Source: Bacteroidota bacterium (GTDB taxonomy: Bacteria > Bacteroidota > Bacteroidia > Bacteroidales > FEN-979). From it: 64,000 bases of DNA. The notes beneath the pieces are model-generated. The model was not told where the DNA came from. It ran no database searches and was given only the letters and a program-made list of their open reading frames with translations. The stretch lies in assembly GCA_026391355.1 (NCBI GenBank), contig JAPLDH010000077.1:1-64000 (forward strand). Reading direction: 5' to 3'. Both the position numbers and the translations under genes were made by a program. Positions within the stretch are counted from its first letter, which is position 1; each line of letters begins with the position of its first letter. Below, piece after piece: positions 37,415 to 46,183 of the stretch.

Positions 37415-39202
37415 TTATAATTGTATGATGAGAACTTCTGTTTTTCCATTGCGGATTACCTCCACGCTTATGACCTGACCTGGTTTCAGTTTACCCAGAC
37501 GGGACATATATTCATAGATATTGCCAACTTTCAAGCCATTCAGACTTATGATTATATCCCCTTTTTTCATTCCGCCCCGTTCGGCAGGAGCTCCTTTTGT
37601 GACGCCATCAACCCTCAGTCCTTTGGTTTCGGTTCCGGCAAAGTCAGGCATGATCCCCAGGGTGACTTTTAACCTGCGGCCACTGCCGCGGGTATAATTT
37701 TCCTTTTTCCCTGCTTCATGAAAGGTAAGACCCTGGCTGCTGTTGTCGATATTCTGAATCGTATTAAACGCATAATCCCCGATCTTTTTTTCAGCATCAT
37801 AGTCTATTTTCTCAGGCCGGTCAGCCGGTGTATGATAATCCATATGCACTCCTGTTGTATAGAAAAAAACAGGAATGTTTGATGAATAGAAAGATGCATG
37901 GTCTGACGGACCAAACCCATCGGGTGAATGTGTGACTGAGAAGGGAAGATCCTTTTCAAAGATTTTCAGGATGGAATCAGCTTCAAGGGATGTTCCTGTA
38001 CCGCTTACCGCGATTGAATTTTTTTCTTTATCAAACCTTCCGACCATATCAAAATTGAACATTGCCTTGACCTTTTTCAGATCGACCAGGGGATGATCCA
38101 CAAAATATTTTGATCCGAGCAACCCCATTTCTTCCCCTGTAAAACTGATAAAGATGATGCTCCTTTTGAGGGTTGATTTAACCGATGCCAGCTTCCCTGC
38201 AAGTTCGATGACCATAGCCGTACCTGAAGCATTATCATCGGCCCCGTTATGGACAGCTACCGTATCAGGAACCCTTGAACCTGAGCCCTGACCACCAAAT
38301 CCAAGGTGGTCATAATGACCTCCTATAACCAGGTATTCATTTTTCAACACAAGATCAGAACCCTCGATCATGCCGATCACATTCTCTGTTCTTGCTTTCT
38401 TTAATAAAACATCGGTTGTTGCTATGATTTTTCCGGGGATATTAAAAGAAACCGGTTTATGTGAATGATTCAATGCCCTTTCCAGGCTATCCATGGTATA
38501 ACCCGCAGGTTTCAGGAGCATGTTGACGACCTCCTTTTTAATATTGATCACAGGGATACCTGCCGTTACCTCGTTATTTTCCGAATGAAGCGCCATTAAT
38601 TTGTCATCCTTATCCAGGGAAACCGGGGTTACCAGTAACACACCGGCCGCACCATGATCCTTGGCTGTTAGTATCTTACCACGAATCTCACTGTAAGGAA
38701 TGAATTTGCTGTCGGAGTTATCGAGTTCCGGGTCACCACGAAATATTATTACCCATTTCCCTTTGACATCCACCCCGTCATAATCTTTCCATTTCAGGCT
38801 GTCCTGGTCAATATCAAAGCCATACCCTGCAAAAACAACTCCTGCATCAACCGTTGCATTGGAAGAAAAGGTAACCGGAGTAAAATCTTTCTTTATAGTT
38901 CCTGTAAAACCTTCGAAGCGAAGTTCATTTTTGTCACCAAGCGCTGCGCTGGTAACGATTTCAAAGTATTGAAAACCATCTTCACCCAAAAGTTTCAGTC
39001 CCCCGAAACGAAACTGTTCCCGGATATACTTTGCCGCAAGATCACCTTCAGGGGTTCCCGGTTTTCGGCCCTTTAAGGAATCGGAAGCGAGATAATAGAT
39101 ATCTGCTTTCAGCTCTTTTGCAGAGATTTCAGGAGATCTTTGTGAAAAAGCATATCCTGAAACCAGAAGGAATATGCCAATAAGGATTTTGTTTTTCAGC
39201 AT
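37415..39202 (-). CDS. M28 family zinc peptidase with PDZ domain
   Basis: 595 aa. The signal peptide is MLKNKILIGIFLLVSGYAFS. A protease-associated (PA) domain (KILTAKDHGAAGVLLVTPV) is inserted before the catalytic core. Zinc ligands are visible: GGHYDHLG, GADDNASG, FTGEEMGLLGS with the catalytic glutamate, FNFDMVGR and MDYHTPAD. A C-terminal PDZ domain (GVTKGAPAERGGMKKGDIIISLNGLKV) ends the protein. It is a secreted or periplasmic aminopeptidase of the Bacteroidota M28/PA/PDZ type; it lacks a T9SS sorting domain. Confidence 0.92.
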   Translation of the reverse strand: MLKNKILIGIFLLVSGYAFSQRSPEISAKELKADIYYLASDSLKGRKPGTPEGDLAAKYIREQFRFGGLKLLGEDGFQYFEIVTSAALGDKNELRFEGFTGTIKKDFTPVTFSSNATVDAGVVFAGYGFDIDQDSLKWKDYDGVDVKGKWVIIFRGDPELDNSDSKFIPYSEIRGKILTAKDHGAAGVLLVTPVSLDKDDKLMALHSENNEVTAGIPVINIKKEVVNMLLKPAGYTMDSLERALNHSHKPVSFNIPGKIIATTDVLLKKARTENVIGMIEGSDLVLKNEYLVIGGHYDHLGFGGQGSGSRVPDTVAVHNGADDNASGTAMVIELAGKLASVKSTLKRSIIFISFTGEEMGLLGSKYFVDHPLVDLKKVKAMFNFDMVGRFDKEKNSIAVSGTGTSLEADSILKIFEKDLPFSVTHSPDGFGPSDHASFYSSNIPVFFYTTGVHMDYHTPADRPEKIDYDAEKKIGDYAFNTIQNIDNSSQGLTFHEAGKKENYTRGSGRRLKVTLGIMPDFAGTETKGLRVDGVTKGAPAERGGMKKGDIIISLNGLKVGNIYEYMSRLGKLKPGQVISVEVIRNGKTEVLIIQL

Positions 39203-39223
39203 GTTTGATGGGTTTTAATTTTT

Positions 39224-39250
39224 ACCACAGATTACACAGATTACACAGAT
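39224..39250. repeat. Dispersed repeat A, half copy
   Basis: ACCACAG followed by two copies of the 9-nt unit ATTACACAG. The stop codon of the MnmA-like gene (TAA, bases 39243-39241) lies inside the repeat. A fuller, inverted copy of the same family is at 55857-55932. Confidence 0.6.
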
Positions 39251-40317
39251 AGGATGGTTCCTCCGCCGATGACAAGGTCATCCTGGTAGAAGACTGCAGA
39301 CTGACCCGGAGTTATACCATCATTTGGCTGGTGAAATGTAACTTTCACAGATCCGTTGAGATAAGGTTCAACAATGGCATCTGCTTCCTTTTGAGCGGAT
39401 CGGATCCTTGCTTTCACCTCCATCGGCTGTTCAAGGTGTTCGATGGCAATCCAGTTGAGGTCATTGACGATGAATTCAGAACCCATCACTTCCTCACGCG
39501 TACCGACTATGACCCTGTTCCTGATCGTATCCAGGCTGATCACATATAATGGTTCGGTCCATGCAACACCCAGCCCTTTGCGCTGACCGATGGTATAATT
39601 CCAAATCCCCTTGTGGGCGCCGAGAATAGCCCCTTTTAAATTCACAATATCCCCGGGGAAATCATCAACACCAAGCAACTCCTGATAGTTGCCACTGTAA
39701 AAGTCCTGGCTTTCTTCCTTATCGGAAAGCGGAAGATCAATCCCGGCTGCTAACTCCCTTACCTGCTGTTTGGTTAACTCCCCCAATGGAAACAAAGCTT
39801 TGGAAAGCTGGCCCTGATCCAATCGAAATATGAAATACGACTGATCCTTCTTCGTATCCAACCCTTTTTTCAGCAGGTACCTGCCTGACACAGCGTTAAA
39901 TTCAACCCTCGCATAATGCCCGGTTGCAAAGTATTCAAACCCGATCCCTTCGTGGGTTGCGAGTTCAGGCAGCATGCCGAACTTGATCAGTTGATTGCAT
40001 TTCACACAAGGATTTGGTGTCCGGCCGGAAAGATATTCCTGCCGGAAATTTTCCAGGATCAGTTGTTTATATCTGTCAGAGCAATCGAAAACATGGTAAG
40101 GAATCCTCAGGATTGCTGCAAGTTCACGCGCTTCACGGATCTCCTCCTTCTCATCGGGACCATAACAGGCATGTTTCCCTGTACTGGTATATTCGCCATT
40201 CCATAGCGACATTGTGACACCCGTCACCTCATACCCCTGTTGTTGCAACAGGTATGCTGCCACAGAAGAGTCAACCCCTCCGCTTAAACCGACAATTACC
40301 CGCTTACCGTTGCTCAC
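39241..40317 (-). CDS. mnmA: MnmA-like tRNA 2-thiouridylase
   Basis: 358 aa from GTG 40317 (reads MSNGKRVIVGLSGGVDSSVAA). An upstream TTG at 40344 is part of the -7 promoter box and is rejected. MnmA thiolates U34 of Lys, Glu and Gln tRNAs using sulfur from a cysteine-desulfurase relay. The PP-loop SGGVDSS is at the N-terminus, and the first catalytic cysteine is in TPNPCVKCN. The second catalytic cysteine, usually in an E-S-x-x-I-C-F-I block, is missing: the site reads EESQDFYSG. So it is either a variant MnmA or a related sulfur-transfer enzyme. The last codon and stop come from a dispersed repeat. Confidence 0.8.
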   Translation of the reverse strand: MSNGKRVIVGLSGGVDSSVAAYLLQQQGYEVTGVTMSLWNGEYTSTGKHACYGPDEKEEIREARELAAILRIPYHVFDCSDRYKQLILENFRQEYLSGRTPNPCVKCNQLIKFGMLPELATHEGIGFEYFATGHYARVEFNAVSGRYLLKKGLDTKKDQSYFIFRLDQGQLSKALFPLGELTKQQVRELAAGIDLPLSDKEESQDFYSGNYQELLGVDDFPGDIVNLKGAILGAHKGIWNYTIGQRKGLGVAWTEPLYVISLDTIRNRVIVGTREEVMGSEFIVNDLNWIAIEHLEQPMEVKARIRSAQKEADAIVEPYLNGSVKVTFHQPNDGITPGQSAVFYQDDLVIGGGTILSV

Positions 40318-40341
40318 AATGAATTTCTTGATAAAAGTGTG

Positions 40342-40349
40342 CAAAGGTA
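40342..40349 (-). promoter_or_regulatory. -7 box of mnmA
   Basis: Reads TACCTTTG on the minus strand, matching TAnnTTTG, 25 nt before the GTG at 40317. It includes the TTG at 40344 that could be mistaken for a start codon. Confidence 0.55.
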
Positions 40350-40407
40350 AAGAAATTATGAATGAAGGAAAGCAGAATTCAGGAATTGGTAAGGTGAAGA
40401 AGGCTTA

Positions 40408-40785
40408 CTACATTTTACCTGGTACTCTTTTGACAGCCTTCCCCACCAGATTCTTATTAAAATTTAGCAGAAACCCAAGTTTACAGTTTGAATGTTTAAG
40501 CCAGGTGTGCATTTGGGCAAGGCTGAGATCTGTTATCGGTTCTCCCGCCCTGACCTTAATCATGACTTTATTTTCAACAAGCAGGTCGACCCTGAAGCCG
40601 CAATCAAACGTTAATTCCCCATATTTCACGGGGAATTCCTTCTGACGGTTTACCATCAAACCCTGTTTGTTCAGTTCAATGACAAGGCACTCTTCATAAA
40701 CACTTGCAGGAAGCCCCGGTCCCATATCTTTATGAACCCTGTTCGCACAATTCTCAATCAAAATGGAAATTTCTTCTTCTGTCAT
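40408..40785 (-). CDS. GxxExxY family protein, variant
   Basis: 125 aa from ATG 40785 (MTEEEISILIENCANRVHKDMG). Small PD-(D/E)XK-like fold protein of unknown function, common in Bacteroidota. The usual motif G-L-x-E-x-x-Y is altered here: GPGLPASVYEECL has Ala where Glu is expected. The later pattern E-N-K-V-M-I-K-V-R-A, where I-E-L-K-A is usual, also lacks one acidic residue. A nuclease-like fold has been proposed for the family; the lost acidic residues would argue against activity. A longer reading from 40869 adds 28 residues of unlikely sequence. Confidence 0.75.
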   Translation of the reverse strand: MTEEEISILIENCANRVHKDMGPGLPASVYEECLVIELNKQGLMVNRQKEFPVKYGELTFDCGFRVDLLVENKVMIKVRAGEPITDLSLAQMHTWLKHSNCKLGFLLNFNKNLVGKAVKRVPGKM

Positions 40786-41093
40786 GGTTATCAGATTTAA
40801 CAGCGTCAGTTGCTGACGTTCTTCAGGCAAACAACAAACACTATGGTTAATGATATAATGGGATTTCATATCGCATTAATCGGGTGAGATGACAAAAGGT
40901 AATATCATTTCCGAAAATATTTTTTGAGGAACCATTGGCACGCACTGCAAGCGTGACCCGGTTATAGTTTTGTTCAGGGGAACGGGTTGTTCATGAAAAT
41001 CTATCACACCAATGAAATAATTTCATGGTATATTCGAACCTTTGCAGAAAATAATTCAAATGAAGTTGCAAAGAATATAATTGATTGCCAAGG

Positions 41094-41118
41094 CTTAGTG
41101 TCTTAGCGTCTTAGCGGT
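41094..41118. repeat. Dispersed repeat B, half copy
   Basis: CTTAGTGTCTTAGCGTCTTAGCGGT, three near-copies of an 8-nt block, is seen as one arm only. Related arms are at 57893-57956 (both arms) and 59633-59652. The surrounding 279-nt gap between the MFS and GxxExxY genes shows nothing else. Confidence 0.6.
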
Positions 41119-41148
41119 AAATGAAAAAAGTATTCTTTTGATAAAGTC

Positions 41149-42396
41149 TCATTTTTTTTGATTTCCTGGATGATATGGAACAGCAAGGTAAAGATAGATT
41201 ATGACACAAAAAACACCAATCCCGGAGGTTAGGAATAAGACTTCAGCGCCGAATGCAAACCAAAGAAGACCGGCAATTGATGAGGCCAGCAGGCTGAAGA
41301 TGCTGGCAAAACTGGTATAGAAGCCGATGGCTGTTGCTGTTTCTGATTTATCTGCAATATTGGTGATCCATGCTTTGGAAATTCCTTCCGTTGCTGCTGC
41401 ATAAATCCCGTAAAGGAAAAAAAGTAGAGCGAATGTTACGATTGAGGAAGCAAAACCCATCCCGGAATAGACCACTGAAAATAAGAATAAACCGATTATC
41501 AGCATGATCTTGAGGCCGATCCTGTCTGCCATGATCCCGACCGGATAGGAAGAGGCTGCATAAATAAGGTTATAAAATATATAGATCCCTATCATCCACA
41601 GATCTGCAACATGAGGGTCATTCGTAAAAAAATTCATAAGCCGGGTCCTCACAATCAAAAGCAAAAAAACATCTGAAGAATTCAGGAGGGTAAATACCAG
41701 TAACCCGGCAACCAATTTTCTGAAAACAGGGGTGGAACGCTTCCAATAGGAAAGGTAAGAGAGGAAGGAGATGCGGGTTGATAATTTGTGAACTGGTGAG
41801 CTGGTGAACTGGTGAGTTAAAGGATGTTTTTTATCTTTAAGGAGGGAGGATAACAAAATGGCAATCAGACCGGGGAAGAAGGCAATGATGAAAAGCGAGC
41901 GATACTGTCCGGGAAACAGCCAGAGATAAATCAAGGCAAGGAAGGGACCGATGGCTGCGCCAATTGTATCCATAGAGCGGTGGAAACCAAATACCCTTCC
42001 CTTGTTTTCCGGGGTGGTTTCATCACTTAAAATGGCATCCCTTGCACCGGTACGGATCCCCTTCCCTATCCTGTCGAGAGTGCGTGCAAAGAAGATCCAG
42101 AGCGGATAGATAAAGAGTGCCAGCATAGGTTTTGAGATGGCGCTCAGTGCATAACCATACCTTACAAACGGAGCACGTTTTTGCCGTTGATCTGAAAGGT
42201 TTCCGAAAAAGCCCTTGCTGAGTCCTGCAACCGCTTCTGCCACCCCTTCGAGTATCCCGATCAGCAGGATGGAGAATCCGATCGATTTGAGATATATGGG
42301 CATTACCGGGTAAAGCATCTCACTGGCGACGTCGGTGAAGAGACTTACAAATGAAACCAGTAAAATAGTGCGGGTTAAAACTTTAGGTTGTTTCAT
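41149..42396 (-). CDS. MFS transporter
   Basis: 415 aa with about 12 membrane segments. The N-terminus (FTDVASEMLYPVMPIYLKSIGFSILLIGILEGVAEAVAGLSKGFFGNLSD) matches a Bacteroidota/proteobacterial MFS subgroup of unknown substrate, with the RTLDRIGKGIRTGARDAILSDE loop between segments 4 and 5. The large central cytoplasmic loop contains THQFTSSPVHKLSTR, encoded by a short 8-nt tandem repeat (41783-41822), a probable repeat insertion that kept the frame. Drug or metabolite export is likely, but the substrate cannot be told. Confidence 0.88.
   Translation of the reverse strand: MKQPKVLTRTILLVSFVSLFTDVASEMLYPVMPIYLKSIGFSILLIGILEGVAEAVAGLSKGFFGNLSDQRQKRAPFVRYGYALSAISKPMLALFIYPLWIFFARTLDRIGKGIRTGARDAILSDETTPENKGRVFGFHRSMDTIGAAIGPFLALIYLWLFPGQYRSLFIIAFFPGLIAILLSSLLKDKKHPLTHQFTSSPVHKLSTRISFLSYLSYWKRSTPVFRKLVAGLLVFTLLNSSDVFLLLIVRTRLMNFFTNDPHVADLWMIGIYIFYNLIYAASSYPVGIMADRIGLKIMLIIGLFLFSVVYSGMGFASSIVTFALLFFLYGIYAAATEGISKAWITNIADKSETATAIGFYTSFASIFSLLASSIAGLLWFAFGAEVLFLTSGIGVFCVIIYLYLAVPYHPGNQKK
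41785..41812 (-). repeat. In-frame 8-nt repeat inside the MFS gene
   Basis: On the minus strand the unit CACCAGYT occurs three times in a row, then CAC. Because 8 is not a multiple of 3, the three units plus flanks must be in a frame-keeping total. It resembles the short intergenic simple repeats of this genome and codes for HQFTSSPV. Confidence 0.6.
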
Positions 42397-42421
42397 ATTG
42401 ATCTAATAAACTCACCCCCAA

Positions 42422-42448
42422 CCCCTCTCTTTAAAAAAAAGAGAGGGG
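42422..42448. terminator. Terminator-like hairpin before the MFS gene
   Basis: CCCCTCTCTTT (42422-42432) pairs with AAAGAGAGGGG (42438-42448) around a 5-A loop: 11 perfect pairs. It lies between the M1 aminopeptidase stop and the MFS start on the minus strand. The motif is also a common dispersed element. Confidence 0.65.
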
Positions 42449-42455
42449 AGAATGG

Positions 42456-44768
42456 TTAATTGCCAAAATATCCCAGGTATTCCTTTGCTGCCGCGCTTAA
42501 TTTCCCATTCCAGTGTTTTGCTGCCTGGTTTGCGTTTTTCACAACTGTTTCATCAATATATCTAAGTTTCTTCAATACTTTGAAGGCATTTATCCGGGTT
42601 TCAAATTCAAATTCAGGAGTAGTGTACCCGATCAGTTCCTGCAGAAATTCCTTATGCCCTTTACCAATGGCAATTTCAAGCCATTTCATCCGGATGTTCA
42701 ATCCCCGCCATCCTTTCTCATTCTTTGTTAATCCGAGATAAGTTTCCGTTTCCTCAGGAAATGACTGGCAGAGGTTATCAAGTGCAAGTTCGATGTTCAG
42801 GTAGGAGTAGTCTTTCAATGCCCTAACAAACTCACCTTTTAAAACCGGTGGTACAGGTGCAAGCGATTTGAGAACAGCTTTCCGAACCAATGCATCTTCA
42901 TCAGTTAATGCTGAATGGAACAAGTTAAAAGTTTTATCAACTGTATCTGCTGCAAGCTGATCAATGATCTCTGCTCTGGTCAGGAAAAATTTTTCTTTAT
43001 TATAACACCGGATCAGGATATCCCTTTTAACTGAAACAGGAATACTCCTGATGCCAACCAAGGCATCGAACCGGTCGATCATATGATCTGCTTTCATTGC
43101 CTGGTTTGAGAGTTCTTCAAACGATTTTTCAAAAGTCATCTTTTTAACGATCTGCCGTCCAGGATCAAACAACACAAAATCAATGGATTTCTTCTGCTGA
43201 TTTGGTAGTATCACCTCTTCCTGTTTATTTTCGATCCATACCTGCTTTACCTCCATCGACCCATCTTTATAATGAACCTCAAAATTTATGGGCATCTTAT
43301 AAAGTCCAACCTGTTCATTGACTGGCTGCATCTGCCATACCCGGATGTGCGTTGACCGCAATCCGGTTGTATCATCAGAAACCGCATATGTGACTTTATA
43401 ATCCGGTTCACCGCCATGGAGAACCCACTCCTCAAAAAACCATTGGTAAGGTTTACAGGTAACCTCATAGACAGCCCTGATAAAGTCACTTGTCTCTGCA
43501 TTCGTGAATAAATGATGTTCAAGGTAATATTTTATGGCGTCCTTAAATTCCGTGTCACCCATCACATAGTTCAGCATACCAAGAACCAGTGAGCCTTTCT
43601 GGTAGATCCTTGCATTTCCTCCCAATGAACCACCTACCGGGTAATTATTGTTCTTTGCAGCAGTTAATGCCAGCATAAGCTCATCATTCTTATCGTTTTC
43701 GAAATAATCTTCACCAAAAACCGATTTATCAAACATCTTGGCATAAAAGGTCGCAAAACTCTCCGTAAGCCACACATCCTTGTTCTGCAGGTGGGAGATA
43801 GCGTTCCCGAACCATTGATGCGCCATTTCATGGGCATTGGTGTTGATATAATTCCTTTGCCAGTAAGCGTGAGGATCGATCAGGATAAAATCGCCGAAAA
43901 TGGTGGATGTTGTTGTTTCCATTGCCCCATACATATAATCAATCACTGGCGCCTGCCTGTACAATGGATAGGGGTATTTCACTCCCGTCTCCTTTTCAAG
44001 GAAATCCATCATGGCTTCTGTATATTGATATGTTGGTTTGACACGGTCTTCCTGACCCCTGTAATACCACAATTCAAGCGGAACACCTCCTCCTGAATGA
44101 GATACCTGGAAATCATAATTACCGATGACCAGGGCAGTGGAGAAAAACGGATGGTTTTTAGCCATTCTATAGTGCCAGGTCTTTGTTTTATCCATATTTT
44201 CCGATACATCTATCCTTTCTCCATTGGAAAACACCTTATAATCCGAATCGAAAGTGATAAACATGTCAACAGTTATCCGGGCATCGATATATGGCAGCCA
44301 GCCATGTGGCCGGTGCGCCCAGATCTCTTTCCTCTTTCCCTGTTCCTCTGATCGCCATCCGGTAAAATAGATCGCCCCTGCCATTGGTTTGGCCTGGTAT
44401 TCAATCGCTATTTTATATTCCCTATTCCGAATCAACAGGCCTGCCTGAGGATAAAGAATGAGACTTGGACTTTGTATCTTCCAATTTATCTTTTGTCCAT
44501 CCAGGTTTACTGATTGAATCGTAAAATCGGGTGCATAGAAGACGATTGAATCGGTTTTATACCGGTTAGGGCTGAAAGTAAACTCAGTGGAGCCAATCAC
44601 AAGGTTTTGTTCCGAAACAAAGCTGACCCGGGCATCCAAATGTTTCAATGTAACCATCAGGTCGGGTGGATTTGCCGAGGGATCAACGTAGTAGGTTACG
44701 GTCTTGTCTTGTGCCAAAATGGTTGTGATGATCTGAACCAAAAGAAGAAACAGGAAATATTTTTTCAT
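42456..44768 (-). CDS. M1 family zinc aminopeptidase
   Basis: 770 aa. The signal peptide is MKKYFLFLLLVQIITTILA. The zinc-binding motif HEMAHQWFGNAISHLQNKDVWLTES (HExxH-x18-E) is at about residues 308-332 and the substrate-binding GAMETTT block about 25 residues earlier. The C-terminal part carries a HEAT-like region (DALVRKAVLKSLAPV). It removes N-terminal amino acids from peptides in the periplasm or outside the cell. Its length is within the range of secreted Bacteroidota M1 enzymes. Confidence 0.94.
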   Translation of the reverse strand: MKKYFLFLLLVQIITTILAQDKTVTYYVDPSANPPDLMVTLKHLDARVSFVSEQNLVIGSTEFTFSPNRYKTDSIVFYAPDFTIQSVNLDGQKINWKIQSPSLILYPQAGLLIRNREYKIAIEYQAKPMAGAIYFTGWRSEEQGKRKEIWAHRPHGWLPYIDARITVDMFITFDSDYKVFSNGERIDVSENMDKTKTWHYRMAKNHPFFSTALVIGNYDFQVSHSGGGVPLELWYYRGQEDRVKPTYQYTEAMMDFLEKETGVKYPYPLYRQAPVIDYMYGAMETTTSTIFGDFILIDPHAYWQRNYINTNAHEMAHQWFGNAISHLQNKDVWLTESFATFYAKMFDKSVFGEDYFENDKNDELMLALTAAKNNNYPVGGSLGGNARIYQKGSLVLGMLNYVMGDTEFKDAIKYYLEHHLFTNAETSDFIRAVYEVTCKPYQWFFEEWVLHGGEPDYKVTYAVSDDTTGLRSTHIRVWQMQPVNEQVGLYKMPINFEVHYKDGSMEVKQVWIENKQEEVILPNQQKKSIDFVLFDPGRQIVKKMTFEKSFEELSNQAMKADHMIDRFDALVGIRSIPVSVKRDILIRCYNKEKFFLTRAEIIDQLAADTVDKTFNLFHSALTDEDALVRKAVLKSLAPVPPVLKGEFVRALKDYSYLNIELALDNLCQSFPEETETYLGLTKNEKGWRGLNIRMKWLEIAIGKGHKEFLQELIGYTTPEFEFETRINAFKVLKKLRYIDETVVKNANQAAKHWNGKLSAAAKEYLGYFGN

Positions 44769-44780
44769 AGTCAGTAGTTA

Positions 44781-45974
44781 TCAATATAAAAATCCAAACA
44801 ACCATAATGGAATCTTGTTTTCGAATCCATACTCAATATCATCTATTACAAGATAACTGTTCTTTATTCCTGCAATTTGTTTTCTGGTCTTTCCCTTACC
44901 ACCTATTTCAAATATCAGTTTATCATCAGCAATAAAGTCACCCCTATCAGCCAATTCAATTTTATGATGAACAATAAGCTGGTTAACAAAGAACGATTCC
45001 CTAATACTTCCCTGGTTCACCTCTCCTGAAGCTAATGCAAAAGCAAGGTTTGGATGACGCAGTAAGATTTTTCCAGGCTTGCTGAGTTTTCCATAAAAAC
45101 TTCCGGTATGATACAGGGAAATTATAATACCTGTTCTCTCAAGAAAGATCAGGTATTGCAACAATGTGTTCCTGTTCATTTCAAGCGTTTCAGAAAGCTT
45201 GGTGATGTTCGGCTGGAAAGGAACATTTACAGCTATGATCTGCAGGACTTTTTTAATTTTCTGTATATTTCTGATATCAATATTGTAAATGACAGGTATT
45301 TCATTTTCAATAATAAAATTTATGATGCCTTGCAACTTCAGATGATAGCTATTGACAGATTGCAGAAAAAAAGGAAAATACCCGAAATTGAGGTAATCGC
45401 GGAAGTACTCGAATGGTTTAAATTTTTTACAAAGTGTTATTGAAATTTTTTCGTGATCAGCAATGATCTCGTCCAGGCTGTATAAAGGAAGTTCATTTTT
45501 AAGTGCAATTTGCAAATATTCCCTGAAGGATAATCCATTCAGATTATATATCACGGCCCGACGGCTAAGGTCTGTTCCCCCGGTATGCAGTTGGAGCATG
45601 GACGAACCTGAAAACACAACCTTCAGTCCGGGAAACAGATCGTAAATATTCTTTAATTCTGCAGCCCACTTTGGATATTTATGAATTTCATCAATAATCA
45701 GTTGCTTTCCCCCCTGCTTTTGAAATTCCTCAGCAAGTTCGGTCAGTGAGTTATAAGGATTGGCAAGATTATCGAGAGTCACATAAAGACTTGACTTCCC
45801 TCGAAAATTTTGTTCTGATAAAAACTGCAACAGACAGGTTGTTTTGCCAACACCCCGCGGACCAATAACTCCTGTAAGCCTTTCATTCCAATCAATCTGA
45901 TCTATCAAATCCCTTCGGAATAAAAATTCAGTTGCACCAAGTATCTGATTCTGATATTTATAGAGAGATTCCAT
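44781..45974 (-). CDS. AAA ATPase with DUF4143 domain
   Basis: 397 aa. The N-terminal AAA_14 domain carries Walker A GPRGVGKTTCLLQFL (about residues 38-52) and Walker B QLIIDEIHKYP with the sensor VVFSGSSMLQL. The C-terminal DUF4143 domain (INFIIENEIPVIYNIDIRNIQKIKKVL … RNTLLQYLIFLERTGIIISL) includes a winged-helix-like part. Such proteins are abundant in Bacteroidota and archaea, often duplicated and variable between strains; their targets are unknown. A large palindrome overlaps the promoter (see next entry), pointing to regulated expression. Confidence 0.92.
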   Translation of the reverse strand: MESLYKYQNQILGATEFLFRRDLIDQIDWNERLTGVIGPRGVGKTTCLLQFLSEQNFRGKSSLYVTLDNLANPYNSLTELAEEFQKQGGKQLIIDEIHKYPKWAAELKNIYDLFPGLKVVFSGSSMLQLHTGGTDLSRRAVIYNLNGLSFREYLQIALKNELPLYSLDEIIADHEKISITLCKKFKPFEYFRDYLNFGYFPFFLQSVNSYHLKLQGIINFIIENEIPVIYNIDIRNIQKIKKVLQIIAVNVPFQPNITKLSETLEMNRNTLLQYLIFLERTGIIISLYHTGSFYGKLSKPGKILLRHPNLAFALASGEVNQGSIRESFFVNQLIVHHKIELADRGDFIADDKLIFEIGGKGKTRKQIAGIKNSYLVIDDIEYGFENKIPLWLFGFLY

Positions 45975-45977
45975 GAT

Positions 45978-46003
45978 ATTTTGCTTAATTGATTAAGCAA
46001 AAT
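45978..46003. promoter_or_regulatory. 26-bp palindrome on the AAA gene promoter
   Basis: Arms of 12 bp, ATTTTGCTTAAT and ATTAAGCAAAAT, flank a TG centre: a perfect inverted repeat. Its right arm overlaps the minus-strand -7 box TAATTTTG (46005-45998), and its left end is only 3 nt from the start codon at 45974. This is the placement of an operator for a dimeric repressor, possibly of the winged-helix part of the ATPase itself. Confidence 0.65.
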
Positions 46004-46183
46004 TATGAAAAAGTTGGATAATATGATAAACAAAATTATCATCTGTTGCAACAAGCATGTGTTCAGACCAGATAAACATTTAGCCTGTATTAAGCAAACG
46101 AATAGTTAACATTGAAAAGTGAATATAAAAGTGAAAAACTACTGATCATTCATCCTAAACCTCAACCTGAGAATAATTTTCAG

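Noticed and set aside
39224-39250. Short tandem ATTACACAG as a CRISPR-like or phage attachment site
   Set aside because: Units are only 9 nt without spacers, and copies elsewhere are inverted pairs; this is a dispersed simple repeat.
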